Shown: positions 1 to 13,300 of the stretch, one piece after another | Numbering within the stretch: the stretch's first letter is position 1 | Layout: every line of letters starts with the position of its first letter | Notes under the pieces: generated by a model | Seen by the model: the letters and a program-made list of their open reading frames with translations, nothing else | What the model was told of the DNA's origin: nothing | Database searches by the model: none | Translations under genes and position numbers: made by a program | Source: Exophiala sp. HKRS030 | Taxonomy: Eukaryota; Ascomycota; Eurotiomycetes; Chaetothyriales; Herpotrichiellaceae | NCBI GenBank assembly: GCA_023897205.1 | Contig: JAHWDD010000018.1 | Span: 168,997 to 232,996, forward strand | Direction of reading: 5' to 3' | DNA: 64,000 nt

Positions 1-1570
1 GAGGAAACTTGCTGACAAGGTGAGGCAGATACTTCGCGAATCGTCTCCTGCCAACCCTCCCGTACCAGAACGAAAGACAAGGTCGCCGGATAGGCACACC
101 GAGCGCGCATCCGCGAAGAGAGCCCGCTCGCCTTTAGAACCATCGGACAGCGGTGCACTTGTCGAGAAGTGGCTATCAAGCGTTCTGCCTAGCGAGGAAT
201 ACGATATCCAAGACGACATGAGTCTACCACCCTCGAAACGATCTCGGTCCTCAGATTCGTTAAGTCATCGACTTTCGCAATCCGGCGACGGCACGGAATC
301 CACGGTCTCAGCAGACAAGAAATACTCGGCTTACAAAGATGTGAACTACCCGGTGGTCTTGGAGACGAAAGGCAGTTTTATGCATCCATCTGATGCTGGT
401 CTCGTGAAGGAAGACAAAATATCGTGCGAAAAGCTTCTGTACACGCACCAACCGCGTCCAGATCATTCGTTGTTTGATGACCGATTCGATAAATTCCAGA
501 CTCTGATTCGAGGCCGATCCGAAGCTCGAGTCTACCTCGACCTGCATCCTCTTCTCGTCCCATCGGTTGAAAACCTCTATATCAGTGGTCGAGAAGAATT
601 TCACGGTCTGATCGAAGGTCACAATGACCCTTGGGTCAAAGGAATTTCGTTCTACGGACCCCGACCGCAGCCGGACCGTACATACGGATTCAAATGGTCC
701 AACTTTACCGAAACTCAGCGCCGGAAGCTCTGCATCGAACCTTTGGAGAAGTCGTACTACACGGCGCGCGAGGACATCTATTTTCCTTTCATGACTAGCG
801 AGGTGAAGTGTGGGAAGCAGGGGCTTGACTTGGCAGATCGACCGAATGCTCATAGCATGACCGTTGCACTCCGGGGAATCGTGGACGTCTTTCGCAAGGC
901 CAACCGTGCCTCGGAGGTGCATAGGAGGGCATTGGGATATTCCATTTCACATGACGACCGGAGCGTGCGCATCTATGCTTATTATCCTGAGGTGCAGGGT
1001 GAGAACACGTTGTACTATCGCGAGACAATCAAAGAACTCAACGTTGGAGACAAATCGGGCGAATACAGATGGATCAGTTACCAGTTTACTCTCAACGTTT
1101 GCCAAATCTTTGCTCCGGCTCTGCTCAAGCGACTCACCGCCGTGATTGATGAGCTGCCTGATCCGCTTACAAGGACACTCGAACCGGCCAACATCGACGA
1201 CCTCAGCGTACAAAGCTCGCAGGATGACAGCAGTGCGCCCGAATCCCAGGATGAGGGGTTTCGCAAACCACAGCGAGGGAGGGGCTTGAATGCCGAGTTT
1301 CGAACCATGATACAGAACCTGCAACGGCAGCTAGAACAGCAACGAAAAGACTCCGAGCAACAACGAAAAGACTCCGAACAACAACGGAAGGATGCGAAAG
1401 ATAGGGAGACCATGTTGGCGGCTCAGCTAGAACAGCAACGAAAAGACTCTGAGCAACAACGAAAAGAGCTGGTGCAATTGCTAAAACAGCAGAGTGACCA
1501 GCTCAAACAGCAAAATGAACAGCTTAGACGCCAGAGTGAGCAGATCACAGAACTTCTGCTGAAGCCGTGA
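1..1570 (+). CDS. DUF7924-like fungal protein with C-terminal coiled coil; 5' end outside window
   Basis: The frame is already open at base 2, and a paralogue at 34.3-36.0 kb extends further upstream in the same frame, so the true start lies left of the window. About 522 codons are visible. The first ~100 residues are basic and Ser/Pro-rich, probably disordered. Residues ~105-370 form a conserved block with YFPF followed by SEVKCG (residues ~260-271). This resembles the fungal DUF7924 family; the E-x-K inside SEVKCG recalls PD-(D/E)XK nuclease-like folds, but that is inference. From residue ~436 the protein is a Gln/Arg/Lys/Glu coiled coil built from seven-residue units of the type DSEQQRK. 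Function is unknown. The frame is uninterrupted to the stop at 1570, unlike the second copy. Confidence 0.7.
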   Translation, partial: RKLADKVRQILRESSPANPPVPERKTRSPDRHTERASAKRARSPLEPSDSGALVEKWLSSVLPSEEYDIQDDMSLPPSKRSRSSDSLSHRLSQSGDGTESTVSADKKYSAYKDVNYPVVLETKGSFMHPSDAGLVKEDKISCEKLLYTHQPRPDHSLFDDRFDKFQTLIRGRSEARVYLDLHPLLVPSVENLYISGREEFHGLIEGHNDPWVKGISFYGPRPQPDRTYGFKWSNFTETQRRKLCIEPLEKSYYTAREDIYFPFMTSEVKCGKQGLDLADRPNAHSMTVALRGIVDVFRKANRASEVHRRALGYSISHDDRSVRIYAYYPEVQGENTLYYRETIKELNVGDKSGEYRWISYQFTLNVCQIFAPALLKRLTAVIDELPDPLTRTLEPANIDDLSVQSSQDDSSAPESQDEGFRKPQRGRGLNAEFRTMIQNLQRQLEQQRKDSEQQRKDSEQQRKDAKDRETMLAAQLEQQRKDSEQQRKELVQLLKQQSDQLKQQNEQLRRQSEQITELLLKP

Positions 1571-2428
1571 TGCGGTCTCAAGTCTCTCCAGTCGTACCGT
1601 TTTTAGGCTTGATGACACTCCCATAAACTTTCAAGAACAACTAGATTTATTATGGATGCCTCGATGAGTTACAGTACTGTATCATAGTAGGAGACTCTAC
1701 GTGTCGTCGCTCCTCGCTCGAACAAGTTGCACCTCATCCTAAAACGGCTGTGAATCTAGCCATCACTTGTCCAACATGCAACTCAGAACTGCTGTTGCTA
1801 CAAGAATGTTCACCCGCCGGCTCAAAAGTCCCCAAAACATCGGCCATGCTCTGTGGTATTACAGTATTAAGGGTGTCCCACTCAGCACCTCTATCATTGC
1901 GAACACAGAATGTGACCCACGTCACTAAACAAGTCAACCCAGTCTCGTCTAGAGTCAAGCAGGGAAATTGTCTAAACCATCAGTCAGAAGACTACTGGTA
2001 TTCTGATGGAAAGCAAACCACAAACCCGAAGACTTAGGTGATCACGAGATGCGGGATCCTCCAACATCGTGGTCACATAAATGGCTGTGGATGGTTCGGT
2101 GGCCAACAGCCGCTCTGCTGAGCTGGTCCTTTCGCAGAGCAGGCCGCAGCAATGGTAGGATCATCTCCCCGCACACTCAATTCATTAAGCGCCGGGTAGG
2201 CGCTGGACCAGCTTTCGGGCATGTGGGATTGCCCCTGAGTTGCAAAGCGGGCCATCAAAAACGACCGAAGGTTTACATCAAGCCTGTCTAAGTTTGGATC
2301 ATCCTAGCCTTTATTGAAGCTGGCCTCGATTTCATGGTGGTATGAATGCATAGACGGTCCGAACTTATTTCGCTCCTAACTATGGTATTCGGGACCCGTG
2401 ACTCCTGATTAGTTTCACTAATCTAGGG
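1571..2428. other. Intergenic, no gene recognised
   Basis: Only short overlapping reading frames on both strands, none with recognisable motifs. It holds the 3' flank of the DUF7924-like gene and the upstream region of the next gene. Confidence 0.5.
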
Positions 2429-2436
2429 TATAAATA
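2429..2436 (+). promoter_or_regulatory. TATA box
   Basis: TATAAATA lies about 200 bp upstream of the ATG at 2639. A pyrimidine-rich CCTGCCTG leader around 2560-2590 fits a fungal core promoter and 5' UTR for the following gene. Confidence 0.5.
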
Positions 2437-2638
2437 AGTAGGCGCGAACGCATTGCAATATATGGATGTCGATGAACCTTATAAACTTAAAGGCGGCAAT
2501 GAATTATTCCCTTGGCTAGTCCTCGATCAACTTGGGAGTCTTAAGGAAACATACCTGCCTGCCTGCCTTCTGCCTGTACCTGCGTCCTCGTTGAAGGACA
2601 TCTCAACACCAACATTTCCAATTACTTCCTTTCAAAAG

Positions 2639-4031
2639 ATGGCCAGCAGCTCGGGTAGCCAGGAGCAAAATCCTGCATTCTTGGAAATCCTAAATGAATT
2701 GGACTTACTCATCGCGGCTGCCCCTCACGACTACTCATCCATAAGATATTCTATCCGCGCTTTCCGCAACGTCCTTGAACGATTCCAACAAGATCAAGCT
2801 CCCCAAAATATTCAGCTCGGAAATCCGGGAGAATTAATCCTCAATCGGATGCATCAGATTTTGAACAACACTCCTAGATGATATTATGCGAGCGCTGTCT
2901 TCAGGTTCTCCAGATTGGGAGTCATTCAAGAGTCAAAAGCGAGATGTCTTCGGGATAAACTTGTTCTTGAAGCCACAGGCGCTTACTTTCACCGCCGCCA
3001 TTATTGCAGCGTACGTTCAATAAAGGACCAAACAGAGGCACGCTAATGTCGTTACAGCAATCACGGTCGTTTGTTGTTTAATGAAGAAGTGGCAGCGGAG
3101 CTTCGGGCCCCAATGAAAGATGCCATACGTTATTACAGCGAGCAACAGAGGGAACTCGAAGAAATTCTCGGCTGCTTATCTGAATATGAATTTGTGAAGA
3201 CCTTATTGGAGACCGTCAATTCCATGGAACGGCTTTCGACAACAATTCTCAAGCATGGCCGGCAGCACGACGACCTCGAAGCGGATAGCGTCACTTTGAT
3301 ATTTTTGGCGAACAACCTCTCCAGGATCACCGAAGTCAAGATCCTCAGCCCTGTCATAGTTTTGTGGCGGAAAATCATTGATGAGAGTGCGGCTGCCATT
3401 GCAACACAAGGTGCCAGTATAAAACTGATACAAAGGCTCACAAACTCCACGAGGCTTCTTCGAGCAATGGTCATTTCACATGTTCTACTCTGCCTATAGT
3501 AAGTTACATTTTAACCTGCTAATATGTTAGGCTAACAAGCTCTGAAGTCGTTTTACCGGAGTCTCTACCAGTCAATTGGTACTGGAAAATTGCAACGAGA
3601 TGCTCTTGGATCTACTCTTTGAGCTCCAAAGTCCATCTGTTGCCGAGTCGGCGGTACTGGACAACGATGTTTTGACGGTCTGCTCCGCCATTTGTCAACG
3701 TGCGCAGAGTCATTTGGCAACACCATTCCCCAAAGATAGTGCTCCTCAGCCGCAATTTCTGCTTTTCACGTGGGACGAGTATCATTCACAGCGTGAAGCG
3801 GAGGCATTAAAGCTACTCCATGACCGCGGGATCTTATTTGGGACCCGAAGGGAAATGGCCTACCGAAATATGAAGCAATCTCAAAATACGAAAGAAAGAC
3901 GATTGTTCGATTTGGCAGGCATGCTTGGGAAAGAACTTGATATGGCGCTTGATCTAGATTCTGGGCCGGTAATTGTTTTGACCGAAGGTTCTCTTCACAC
4001 CTCTAAAGCCATCCTCGATGAACTCAGATAA
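2639..4031 (+). CDS. Hypothetical multi-exon protein, function unknown
   Basis: Two introns are well supported. One is 3011-3057 (GTACGT donor, GCTAAT branch, ACAG acceptor); the other is 3499-3571 (GTAAGT donor, CTACCAG acceptor). Joining 2886-3010, 3058-3498 and 3572-4031 gives a clean 341-residue frame from the ATG at 2886. An open frame upstream (ATG at 2639, MASSSGSQE, ends at 2881) looks like the natural N-terminus but is one base out of frame with the rest. So there is either a one-base shift near 2876 or an unseen intron. The protein is mostly helical and polar, with no signal peptide or membrane segment that I can see. I do not recognise the family. Its 3' end converges on the giant minus-strand gene 270 bp away. 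Confidence 0.5.
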
Positions 4032-4304
4032 CGCTCGCACCCAGTGGATCGCCGGAATTATCGTATTCGGGCAGCCCTCGTTCTTATTTTGGACTCGGAT
4101 GGTTGTGGGGCGATTGAAGTGCTCCGCTGTCGTCGCTAGTGGCCGCGACTTCTCCCCTGAGTGTCCGAACGATTTGTTTTAGTCACGTGTCCATGGCATC
4201 TCCATCAAAGAAGCTTCGACGGACCACGCGACGAGAAGCAAACGAAAGCTGTCGTCGAAACCTCCGTCTTAGTCGCAGCTTTGATGTTGTGCCATCAGTG
4301 ATTT

Positions 4305-7300
4305 TCAAGCCTCGCCGGTAGGAGCCCAATCCTCGGTTGACAAGGTTTTCCCCTGCAGAATCAAGCCGAGGTGCGAGCTGGTGAATGAATGGCCCTTTCG
4401 CCGAAGCTCCAAAAGAGCTCTCACGACCGGCAGCGGGTTGTGAGACAACATACAGGTCTGAGCCATCTCTGCGTCGAGTTGCGGACGTGCTTCGATAGGT
4501 ATGAAGATTTCGAAGTCAGGTAAACCTTCACGGCTTGTCTCTCGATACAGCAGTCCCAGGAGCAGGCAAAGAGAGCGATATGCATTGTAATCGGTTAGAC
4601 AAGTTTGCCCCGCAAACAAGTTCATGAACGGCAGGATAGGAGGACTCCGGGGGTCCGGATGTTTGGTACCAATCACGCAAAAATCAAGATCTTCGAGCGG
4701 ACGCGCGGACATACTGGTGCGCGCAGCGTATACACCGAGTGAGACCTTGGCCGAGGAACGTATACGGGGAAGAAGCTCATTGGCCTCAAAGGGACTGAAG
4801 ACGACGAGCTTCTGCTGACCATCGCAAACCGAACATGCAACCCATTTGACCGCCTTGACGTACCAGTCTTGGTCTTCTGCGTGTATTGTTTCGACCGTTT
4901 CGACAAAGTCGCGAGTGACGAGGAGATCATGGTTTTGGGTCCATGGCGTCAAATCGTAACGCCTCAGATTTGTGTGTCGTAAAGCTTGAAACGCTGGTAG
5001 AAAATAGCCGGTCATTAAGCTTGCGCGCCCGGTGGCAACAAATTCAGCTACTTCCGGGTCGAGATGCGAATGTCGTGCGGAGACTGGCGCAGGTCGCTCC
5101 ATTTGTCGTTCTTCTTCATTCTCGGGCGCAAGCTCCCTTTCCTCTTGTTCGTGAAGAGTTGCTTCGTCTGGTCCCGTGACGGCAAAGGAAGCTAGTCGAT
5201 TTGCGATCTGATCATTGCCGTGAAACAGCTCGGTCTCATGATGGTTGGATCCGGGTTCGTATCTCTGCTCCAACGTCTGGCACTCAGCTTCTCGCATATC
5301 GCGAAGGAATACATTTCGCTCAGCTGGGTCAGTTGCCGTGCAACATCCCTCATATAGTGATTCATATTTATTGTAGGTAATGCCTTGGCGAGCCCATAAC
5401 TGTCCCATTCGCGCGATACTTGTACAGGAGGATCTGATTGTAAACTCGATAATGTCCTTGATTTCAGGCTGTCCGTCCTCTCCAAGTCGCACAATTGTAC
5501 TACGAATATTCTGGAGGGTGTCATGTGGGACAAGGAAGACAATGCTGTGGTCAGTCCCAAGCTTTCTCATTCGCATACATGCTGTTCAAGTTTTAGCGCC
5601 GACGATGATACCAACATTCCCTGTGGTTTACTCACCCTGCACGAGACGATCTTTCGTCAAATCCCGCGTTAATGTGACGGCGGCTCGAAAATTTCGCGGG
5701 AAACGAAAATCAGTTCCCCGTGTGTGGATGTCGTCCAAATAAAACACACATCGATCAAACTGTCGAACATATGGAGAGATGGCAAGAGGTTCGGCATTAC
5801 CTAGGCGATCGATGACCATTGGCACGTCGTTGTTGTCGAAAAAGACGGCTGCTTGTGCCTGTTGAGGATCGAGTATGCCTAGCCATGTTCTCGCCACCGT
5901 ACAATTATCCATCTCCAACATCTGAGCCCCAACATCTATCAAGACATTCGTGGTGCGGCTAAATGAAGTAACGGCGTTGAGGACTGCTTGGCTCCGCGAA
6001 ACATCAGTACCTTCTCGTTCTAATAAATGCACCGCGTTTTCAGGTTGTAACAGGTGCTTCAAGACTAGAGCGTTGGTGTGCCTCTGCTGTGGCAGATCAT
6101 TTTGCTCGATCGAAAGCGGAAGGAGGAAGCGCGAATCATTTGTGCCACTAAATCCCGTCGTAGGGCGCCCAGGCCTGTCTTTGGCAAGATTCCATCCCGA
6201 GGCAGATAGTCGGTGTGGGAACTCTCTCATGCCCTGTGGAAATACATGATGGAACATGTAGAAGTCTACAACCAATTTGAGTCGCCGTAATGAGGGAAAT
6301 ATCACTTCATCCCACTGTCCACTGTCCTCAATGTTGACACCGGGAAGTTGCCGAGGTACGGGCGAGGTCGCAGGCAAATTGGTGACCCAGCGATGATACT
6401 GGCTCTCGGGATCATCTCCGTGATTGAGAGTTTCGAAAGCCAGTCGAAGCTGAGCGTCATTCAAACCGTAGTAATAATAACTGAGAGAGGTGAGAGTAAT
6501 TGTCAAATCTGGGTGACTGAATTCAGACCGAGGAGTTGGCTGATCTTTCGCTCGGAAGGGAACAGCCAGCACGCTTCGGTCCAGGGACAGTCCATACGTT
6601 ACACGCCATCGATGTTGGTAGAGAGCGAAGAGGAGAACTTTATGGGCAAACAGGCCTCGAAGGACAAGGAGCTTCTTCTTTAATGTGTCATCTTGAGCGG
6701 TAATTCTGTTGACAGCGGTAACGGTTGTCCTTCCAGGGCGGAGATTCGTGATATAATGTCGTATCTGTAGCCGCTTCCCCTCCGTTACCAGGTCCAGGCG
6801 GAGACTCGGCAATCCGTTGGAACATATTTTATTCACCACGCTCTCCATAAGCAACTGCCCCATATCTCTGTCTGTGATGTACAGATGTGGGAACTGTCCC
6901 TGATGGGTTTTGTTGATGACGAGTCCTTCGGTCAAGTCTAAGGCCATTTGTACACAAGTTGACGCCAAGACGTTAAGCACCTCGGTGCTTAGAATCCAGC
7001 GATCAGGCTGGAGATCAATGCTTTTTTGTAATCCAATCGTGTAGATAAGTTGATATTTGGGATTGAGAAGCTCGTCGCTTTCGTCCAGAACGTCACGAAC
7101 ATGGTCATCGAACCATTTTTGCAGATTTATCGCCGCACAGCCCTCGTGGCTGGCTCCGCGAAGACATCTATCAGGACCGTAAAGTTCGAATGACAAGATG
7201 TGTTCTGGCTGCGCGAGCATGACAGCACCGCTTTTCATGGATCTGTCAAGAAACTGACGCAGTTCATCAATCTGGCTCATGGACAAATTAACAGATCGAG

Positions 7301-10300
7301 AGAACGGCAGGAAAATGATCCGCCGGCCAAGAAGCCCTCCAAGGCGGTTGACCAGGATGTCTAGCATCGCATTCGCCAATTGTTTGAGAACAACAACCCG
7401 GACCAGTTGCTTCGTATTGGCTGCTGTAGCCGCAACCATGGGTATAATCACAGATGATTTGCCCTCACCCATATTGAGTTGCATGGCCGTACTTCGTCCA
7501 GTTGGTGGGGATATCATTTGCTGGGCGATGTCAACTTGCTGTGGACGAATCAGGAAATTTCCTTCCAGTTGCAGCAGCATCCATTCTGGTCGTTCTGAAG
7601 GATCCCAGTTACGATGCGGCTCGTAGGCGAGCTCATCAATCACGGCCTGGGTATCATGATCGCACGCACCCAAGCGGGAAGCTCGCTGCCATTGTGTAAT
7701 CTGGATCGCCATTTCCATTAACACGGCTCTCCATTGTCGCCCAACAGATGTTTGTGGAAGGTGTATGAGCCATCTCAGGAGGGACCTAATTCCCAGTCGT
7801 GGACCTAAATCGAGCTCGGTCGCAACAAGCTCAACTCTGCTCAACTGGGATTTTAGCAAACCTTGAATCTGCTGCAGACTTTGTTGGACGTGTTGTTCAC
7901 AACCCGAGATGAGCTCTTTACCAGTCGTATGCGGTGCTTCATGTTTGAGAGTGAGAGCAATGTCTTCCAATTCGCCTAAGGAGCTGATGCTTTTTTGGAA
8001 GTCGTATAGGTACTGAGTTTCAAATGAGTTGTGTCCCCTTGGCAGAGCACGTTGTACAAGAGCATCAATCTCTGCCGTATCATTGTGGACCCTGTGACGG
8101 TGAAACATGGGGAACTTGAGATTCATGGCGGTTGGATCGTAGGCAGTGGGGCGGCTGTGGAACAAGCGGTCCCAACCCAGATAGGTTGTTGGTTGCGTCT
8201 CATTGGTCGTTCTGTCAGTAATTTGGTAGCGCACGTATTCACGCAGACCTGGCCTTAATCTCTCAAGTGAAGTTTGTGCTCGAAGCGCGTAGTTCCGAAA
8301 TTCGTGATTGTGAAACCAGGTGGCAAATAACTGTGTTGCTGCAGGCATAAGATTTCCCATATCTACAAATTGATCTCGTTCCTCCTCGGGGTCGGGCTTG
8401 ATAAGCTTGACGCGAGGCCATTGTTGGAGAAAATGATCGATGATGCTATCAACAACTCCGTGCAAAGCTTGATCGTAGAGCCTTTGTGGTCGTGCATTGT
8501 ATTGATTCTTGTTTTCATAATGAATCTTTGGCAGAGCAGCCTGAGGCGATACGTAAAAGCCAAAGGCACTTGATTTGATGCACTCGCCGAGCCGCGACCT
8601 CTGTGGTTCACAACCATACTTGAGGTCGAACATTCGGAACTGCGGTGGTTTCATGACGGTGAGTTCGGCCACGGTAGAGAACGCAAGTAACGTCTCCAAC
8701 AACACAGGGTCGGATTGTGGAGTATACGCCATAGTGGCGAGCAGGAACATTATCGGATATCTATGCTCTTCTCGATTGCTTGCCGACATCAGGCTTTGAA
8801 GAGAGCACCAGTATTCTGGAATGGTGGTTTCAGGAGGTTCCAGCCATAATGCATCGTAACCAAGGATCACGGGTGAGGGCGAGTAACCTAGGATAGCCCT
8901 CTTTTGAGCTTTGAGTAGGCCGAAGAGATCTCTACTGACACGTAGGTGCGTAGACCATTCATCCACTAACCTGGAGACTGTGGATACCGTTTCTATCTCT
9001 CTTGAATGCTCCTTTGTGTCTCGAGATCGATGATTCGCGACTGAGCACGGTAATTCGGCCCCGAAGTCGCAGACACGGATCTGTGCATCGTGCTGTGCAC
9101 CGCGGATCAACAGATGAGCGTCGCTGGTAGGTAATGGCGTGTTTCGCTCGCAGCCGTCGTGGAACATATTGTGAATATGCTCATGAGCCAATATACTTTC
9201 CACAGCGGACCTGAAGCGTGGGTGCTGTGAAAATAGAGACAGAGAGTTATTCCACTTGACCTCTTGCATTACTTTGAGGTGCTTGGGGTAATACCCCCTC
9301 TTGGGTGTTAGGGCAGCTAGTAAGCTTAAAAGCCATTTTTCTGTCTGTCCAAGGCTAGTAAATGAGTACATCGATCCCTGACCAAGAACGGTGAGCGCTT
9401 CCTCTGTACCAGTCCTCCCGGTCAGCATATCAGGGAAGCATGATGAAGTCACTGCGTGCAGGTAGCTTTTGTAGAGGCTCTTCAAGGTCGACTGGTCTCC
9501 GATCATTCGCCCAAGGTGCATATCAACGTCATAAACCATATATTTGATCTTTTCCGAGGAACCTGGTGAGACCGTCGTCTCGACATGATCGTCAAGTGGG
9601 ATGGACCGAGGTCGACCGAAGGGGATAATGACTTTGCGACTCACCCGGTCGTTGGACCTCAAAACCAATTTGGACCGCAACCCTGTAAATGTGCCAAATG
9701 TCTGTGTTTCATCGACGACCGTTCCGGGAAATTGTTTGCTAGCGAGAAGAGGTGATCCTTGGCCTATAGTGAAGTCTAGTTGCATTCGTGGCAGTCGCAC
9801 GTGGGTGGTTTGGGAATGCTCATCGTAGGTCATGACCATGTGTTCTCGGACCTCGAGGCTTGCCAGCACCCTAGATAATGTTTCCGCCCTCTCACTTCGA
9901 ATATCGATGAGAGAGAGGCTCCCTTTCCTCAGCACATATCTCTGCTCTTCGCGCACAAGCCACCACCCATTAGAGGAGGAAGACCATGGCTGTGTACGGG
10001 GTCTCCATTCCACATGTTGTGACCCCAGGTCGAACCAATGGAAATATTCATGGATCATGAAATGTGGAAAGTCGCCTTCAAGGCGAGACGTCGGAATCAG
10101 CTCTTGGACGACGCCAGATTTCTCGGATCGAATGATGAGGTCGGCACCATCCAGTCTAAAGTGTACCTATTCACACTTAGTGTCTAAACAAAGGCCCAGA
10201 ACATCTAAAAAGTGTGTTGGATGGAAGTGAGAGACCCTGGCCAACTACGGCCAGACTGTAATTACATGCTGCAAAGAGGCTCCAATTACCTTGTGTCCGC

Positions 10301-13300
10301 ATATGTCTCGTTTGGACATGAATTGCATGCCGAGCATTGAGGACGGAGCGACATCAAGAATTTGCTGTCAAATATCAGACCCGATAGAAGTGCTCTTGAG
10401 GACAAAAATTACCTTGCCAAACAAACGTTCAAACGTCTTGTGCTCGCTGACAGTACTAGGAAGTCTTGAAAGTGGAATACCATCAATCAGCAATTCGCCG
10501 GAAAGGGTATTGAAGTGGATGGTGCGTGCAACTCGTTCTCCGTCTGCCGGAATGCACATCTCTAGCCACTGGCGCAATTCCGATTGAAGAGGCTTCCACG
10601 ATCCATGGTGATGAAACCCAGACCAACCCTTCCTGACTGCTGCATTAAGGCCCTCTGCATCGGTGGCCATAAGTTCGTGAAGAAGTAACTCGTGTGTTCG
10701 GGCAACTTTCAGTCGTTCAGACCGTGTCATGTCAAAGGCTTGTACTTGTTGCAACGGCGCATGATTGTTCAACAGGATCAGACACTCGCAAAATTCAGCA
10801 ACGTCACTACTGCTTTCCAATACACTGCTGTAATACGACGTTTCGGCATCAAAGGTGATCAGTGTCACGTTTGCAGCTGCGACGAGACGCCGACTTGTAT
10901 TGCTGCGTTCTGCGTGGTCATTCGTTCTCGCAAATAACCCATCAAGCTTCCTGGCTCATGTCAACGTCGTGTGACGGATTTGTTTCAGAAAAGCTAAGCG
11001 TTCTATGCGAATGTCCTCATGCGGAGAGAGAGACAGCAGGCGCTGGGCAAGAACACCCATCAATCGGACGGCGTTCGTCCCTTGCCAGTTGGTCTCGTGC
11101 TTATTGAAGGTCTCTTTCACAACGGCCAAGAGGTCTTTCGTAAAATTTCTCTCCGCAAGAGGAGTATGGGCTTGGCGCCATGCGGTCTCCGGCAAACTGG
11201 AGCCCACTTGCCATACGGCTTGTTGAAACAGCAATGAAACATCCTCGTGTGTAAAGTTGAGCACAGCAGAAGCCAGTTCTCTGGCGACGTTATACAGCTG
11301 GAGCCGCTCGCCAGCGCGTAGATCACCGAAGGCACAATATTCATGTGCTGTGAGTCTTTGATCACACGACGCTTGACGAGCAATAATCTTGTTGGACGTG
11401 TGAGTAGTTCCGGTCAGCGTGTCTTGGAGATTTCGGTAGGGTCCGTATGACAATTCGAACGTGCACTGGGGTTGGATGTCGAAATCATTGCCAGAGTTGG
11501 AAGTCAGCTGGCGTTGGGAAAGGTCGTAGAGAGCCAAATGCATTCCTTGAGCCACACACACGCTTTCCACTGTCGCGATTGACATCTTTCTCTTGTTATA
11601 GTGCGACAACACGAAAGGTTTTGCCGATGACGCTAGTCCAAAACGAGCGTGTGGCGTTCGAACCCAACACCTGAGGCCTTCGTAGGTGAGCAATTGGTGC
11701 ATGCGATCTGCGCCACGCTCTTGGAGGCTGTTCCGAGCGAAGACATCCGTCTTCAAAGAGTAGGAGGCACATCGCCAAGCTTGGACGATGGGAGGAACGT
11801 CAAGTTCAAAACAGCCGCCTTGAGTTCATCTTCCTTTGCTGGAAGTGGCCATTCGTGAACGTAGATCTCGAGGCTTGCGGCTTCATTCTTGAGTCTGCAT
11901 TTTCGGCAATGCGGGCTGTGCTCTTCCGTGTCACCATACCGTCGACGTACCTCGATGTAGGAGCACTGAAGTTGATTCGACTCTCGAAGAAGGGTATGAC
12001 GTCGGGATTTCTTTTGAGCCAATTCTGACATTTTCTGGTCTCTCTCACGCTGAGCAGAATTTTCGATCTGTCGGCGAAGGTCTTGACGAGCAGCAGACGT
12101 ATTGTAGTAGCGCACTGCAAACGCGCTGCTGTTCATGACGCTGCAAAATATTGATTTTGGACTTGGAGTAAGCCGACAACCTCTTTCAGTCAAATATTGT
12201 TCGATCTTTCGCAATCTTTCCATCTGAGAATACTTTGGAAGAAGAAGAGGTTGGAGCATTTCGTGTGTCCATTCGGAAGAGAAATTGCGCATCAAGGGTA
12301 CTGCTTGTAACGTCCGACGGTCCATTTCCGCCCACAGCTCCATCAATGTCAGGCACATGAGCGAGTAGTTGACTGGATCACCCTGGTATACCTCCAAAGC
12401 TGTACTTCGATATTCACGCATGATGTCTGCTAGCCCCACGACAGCCTTTTCATCCGAGTTGCTGCAAACCGACGACTCGTCAAGATGATTTTCCACCCAG
12501 TGTTCCACATCTCGAAGCCACAGAGCCAGCATGGCTTGTTGCTCTCATGGCGGTCTCACCGGGAGCGAGCGAGGCCCGACAGAGGTGCGTTCGAGAAATT
12601 TGACCGGTGGTATGCCACAACCGGCGGGGTTGGGTACTCGATGCATGACAATATCCAGATACGGATGCAAAGAAACGAGCGACAGCACGGTGTCAGCAAC
12701 AGAGAACTCTCCGGCAGTAGCGAATTCTTCGAAGGTACCGTTTGGGTCATCCAAATTTTCCAGCTGACGCCATCGCTGAAGGTCCTCGATGTAGCTCGAT
12801 TTCAATATTTGCTCCACTTCCGACAACCATGGCTCGGTCCCCGCGGGCTTTAGCTTTAACAAGCGGCGGTTAATCTTCATTCTCATGACTTGGCGCCTGT
12901 CAGGTGGAATATCAGGTCGATCAGATAACTTCAGGACTTGTGCGAAGAAATAAATCATGAATGGTTGTAGTGGCCCGAGCTATCCCTGCCATGAGTTTGC
13001 TCGAGGAGGCACCGTTGGATCGAAACCCGCAACAGTAGCCAAGTCGGTGACCGTCGCCAGGGCGTGAGAGCCTTATGCCACAACACATCGTCCCTTGTAT
13101 TCTTCTGAATAAGAGGTAGCTGTACATCCTGGACGACAACACGCAAAACTTCTCTGACAAGCTCAGTAACCAACCGAGGATGAGCCGTATCCCGTATCTC
13201 TGGAATGCTTGTCGAGGCTTTGCTAATGTGAGGGATGGTCTCATTAACAGACTCTGAACCCATCTTGTAAAATGTATCGACCAAGGCGGCCCGAAATGCC

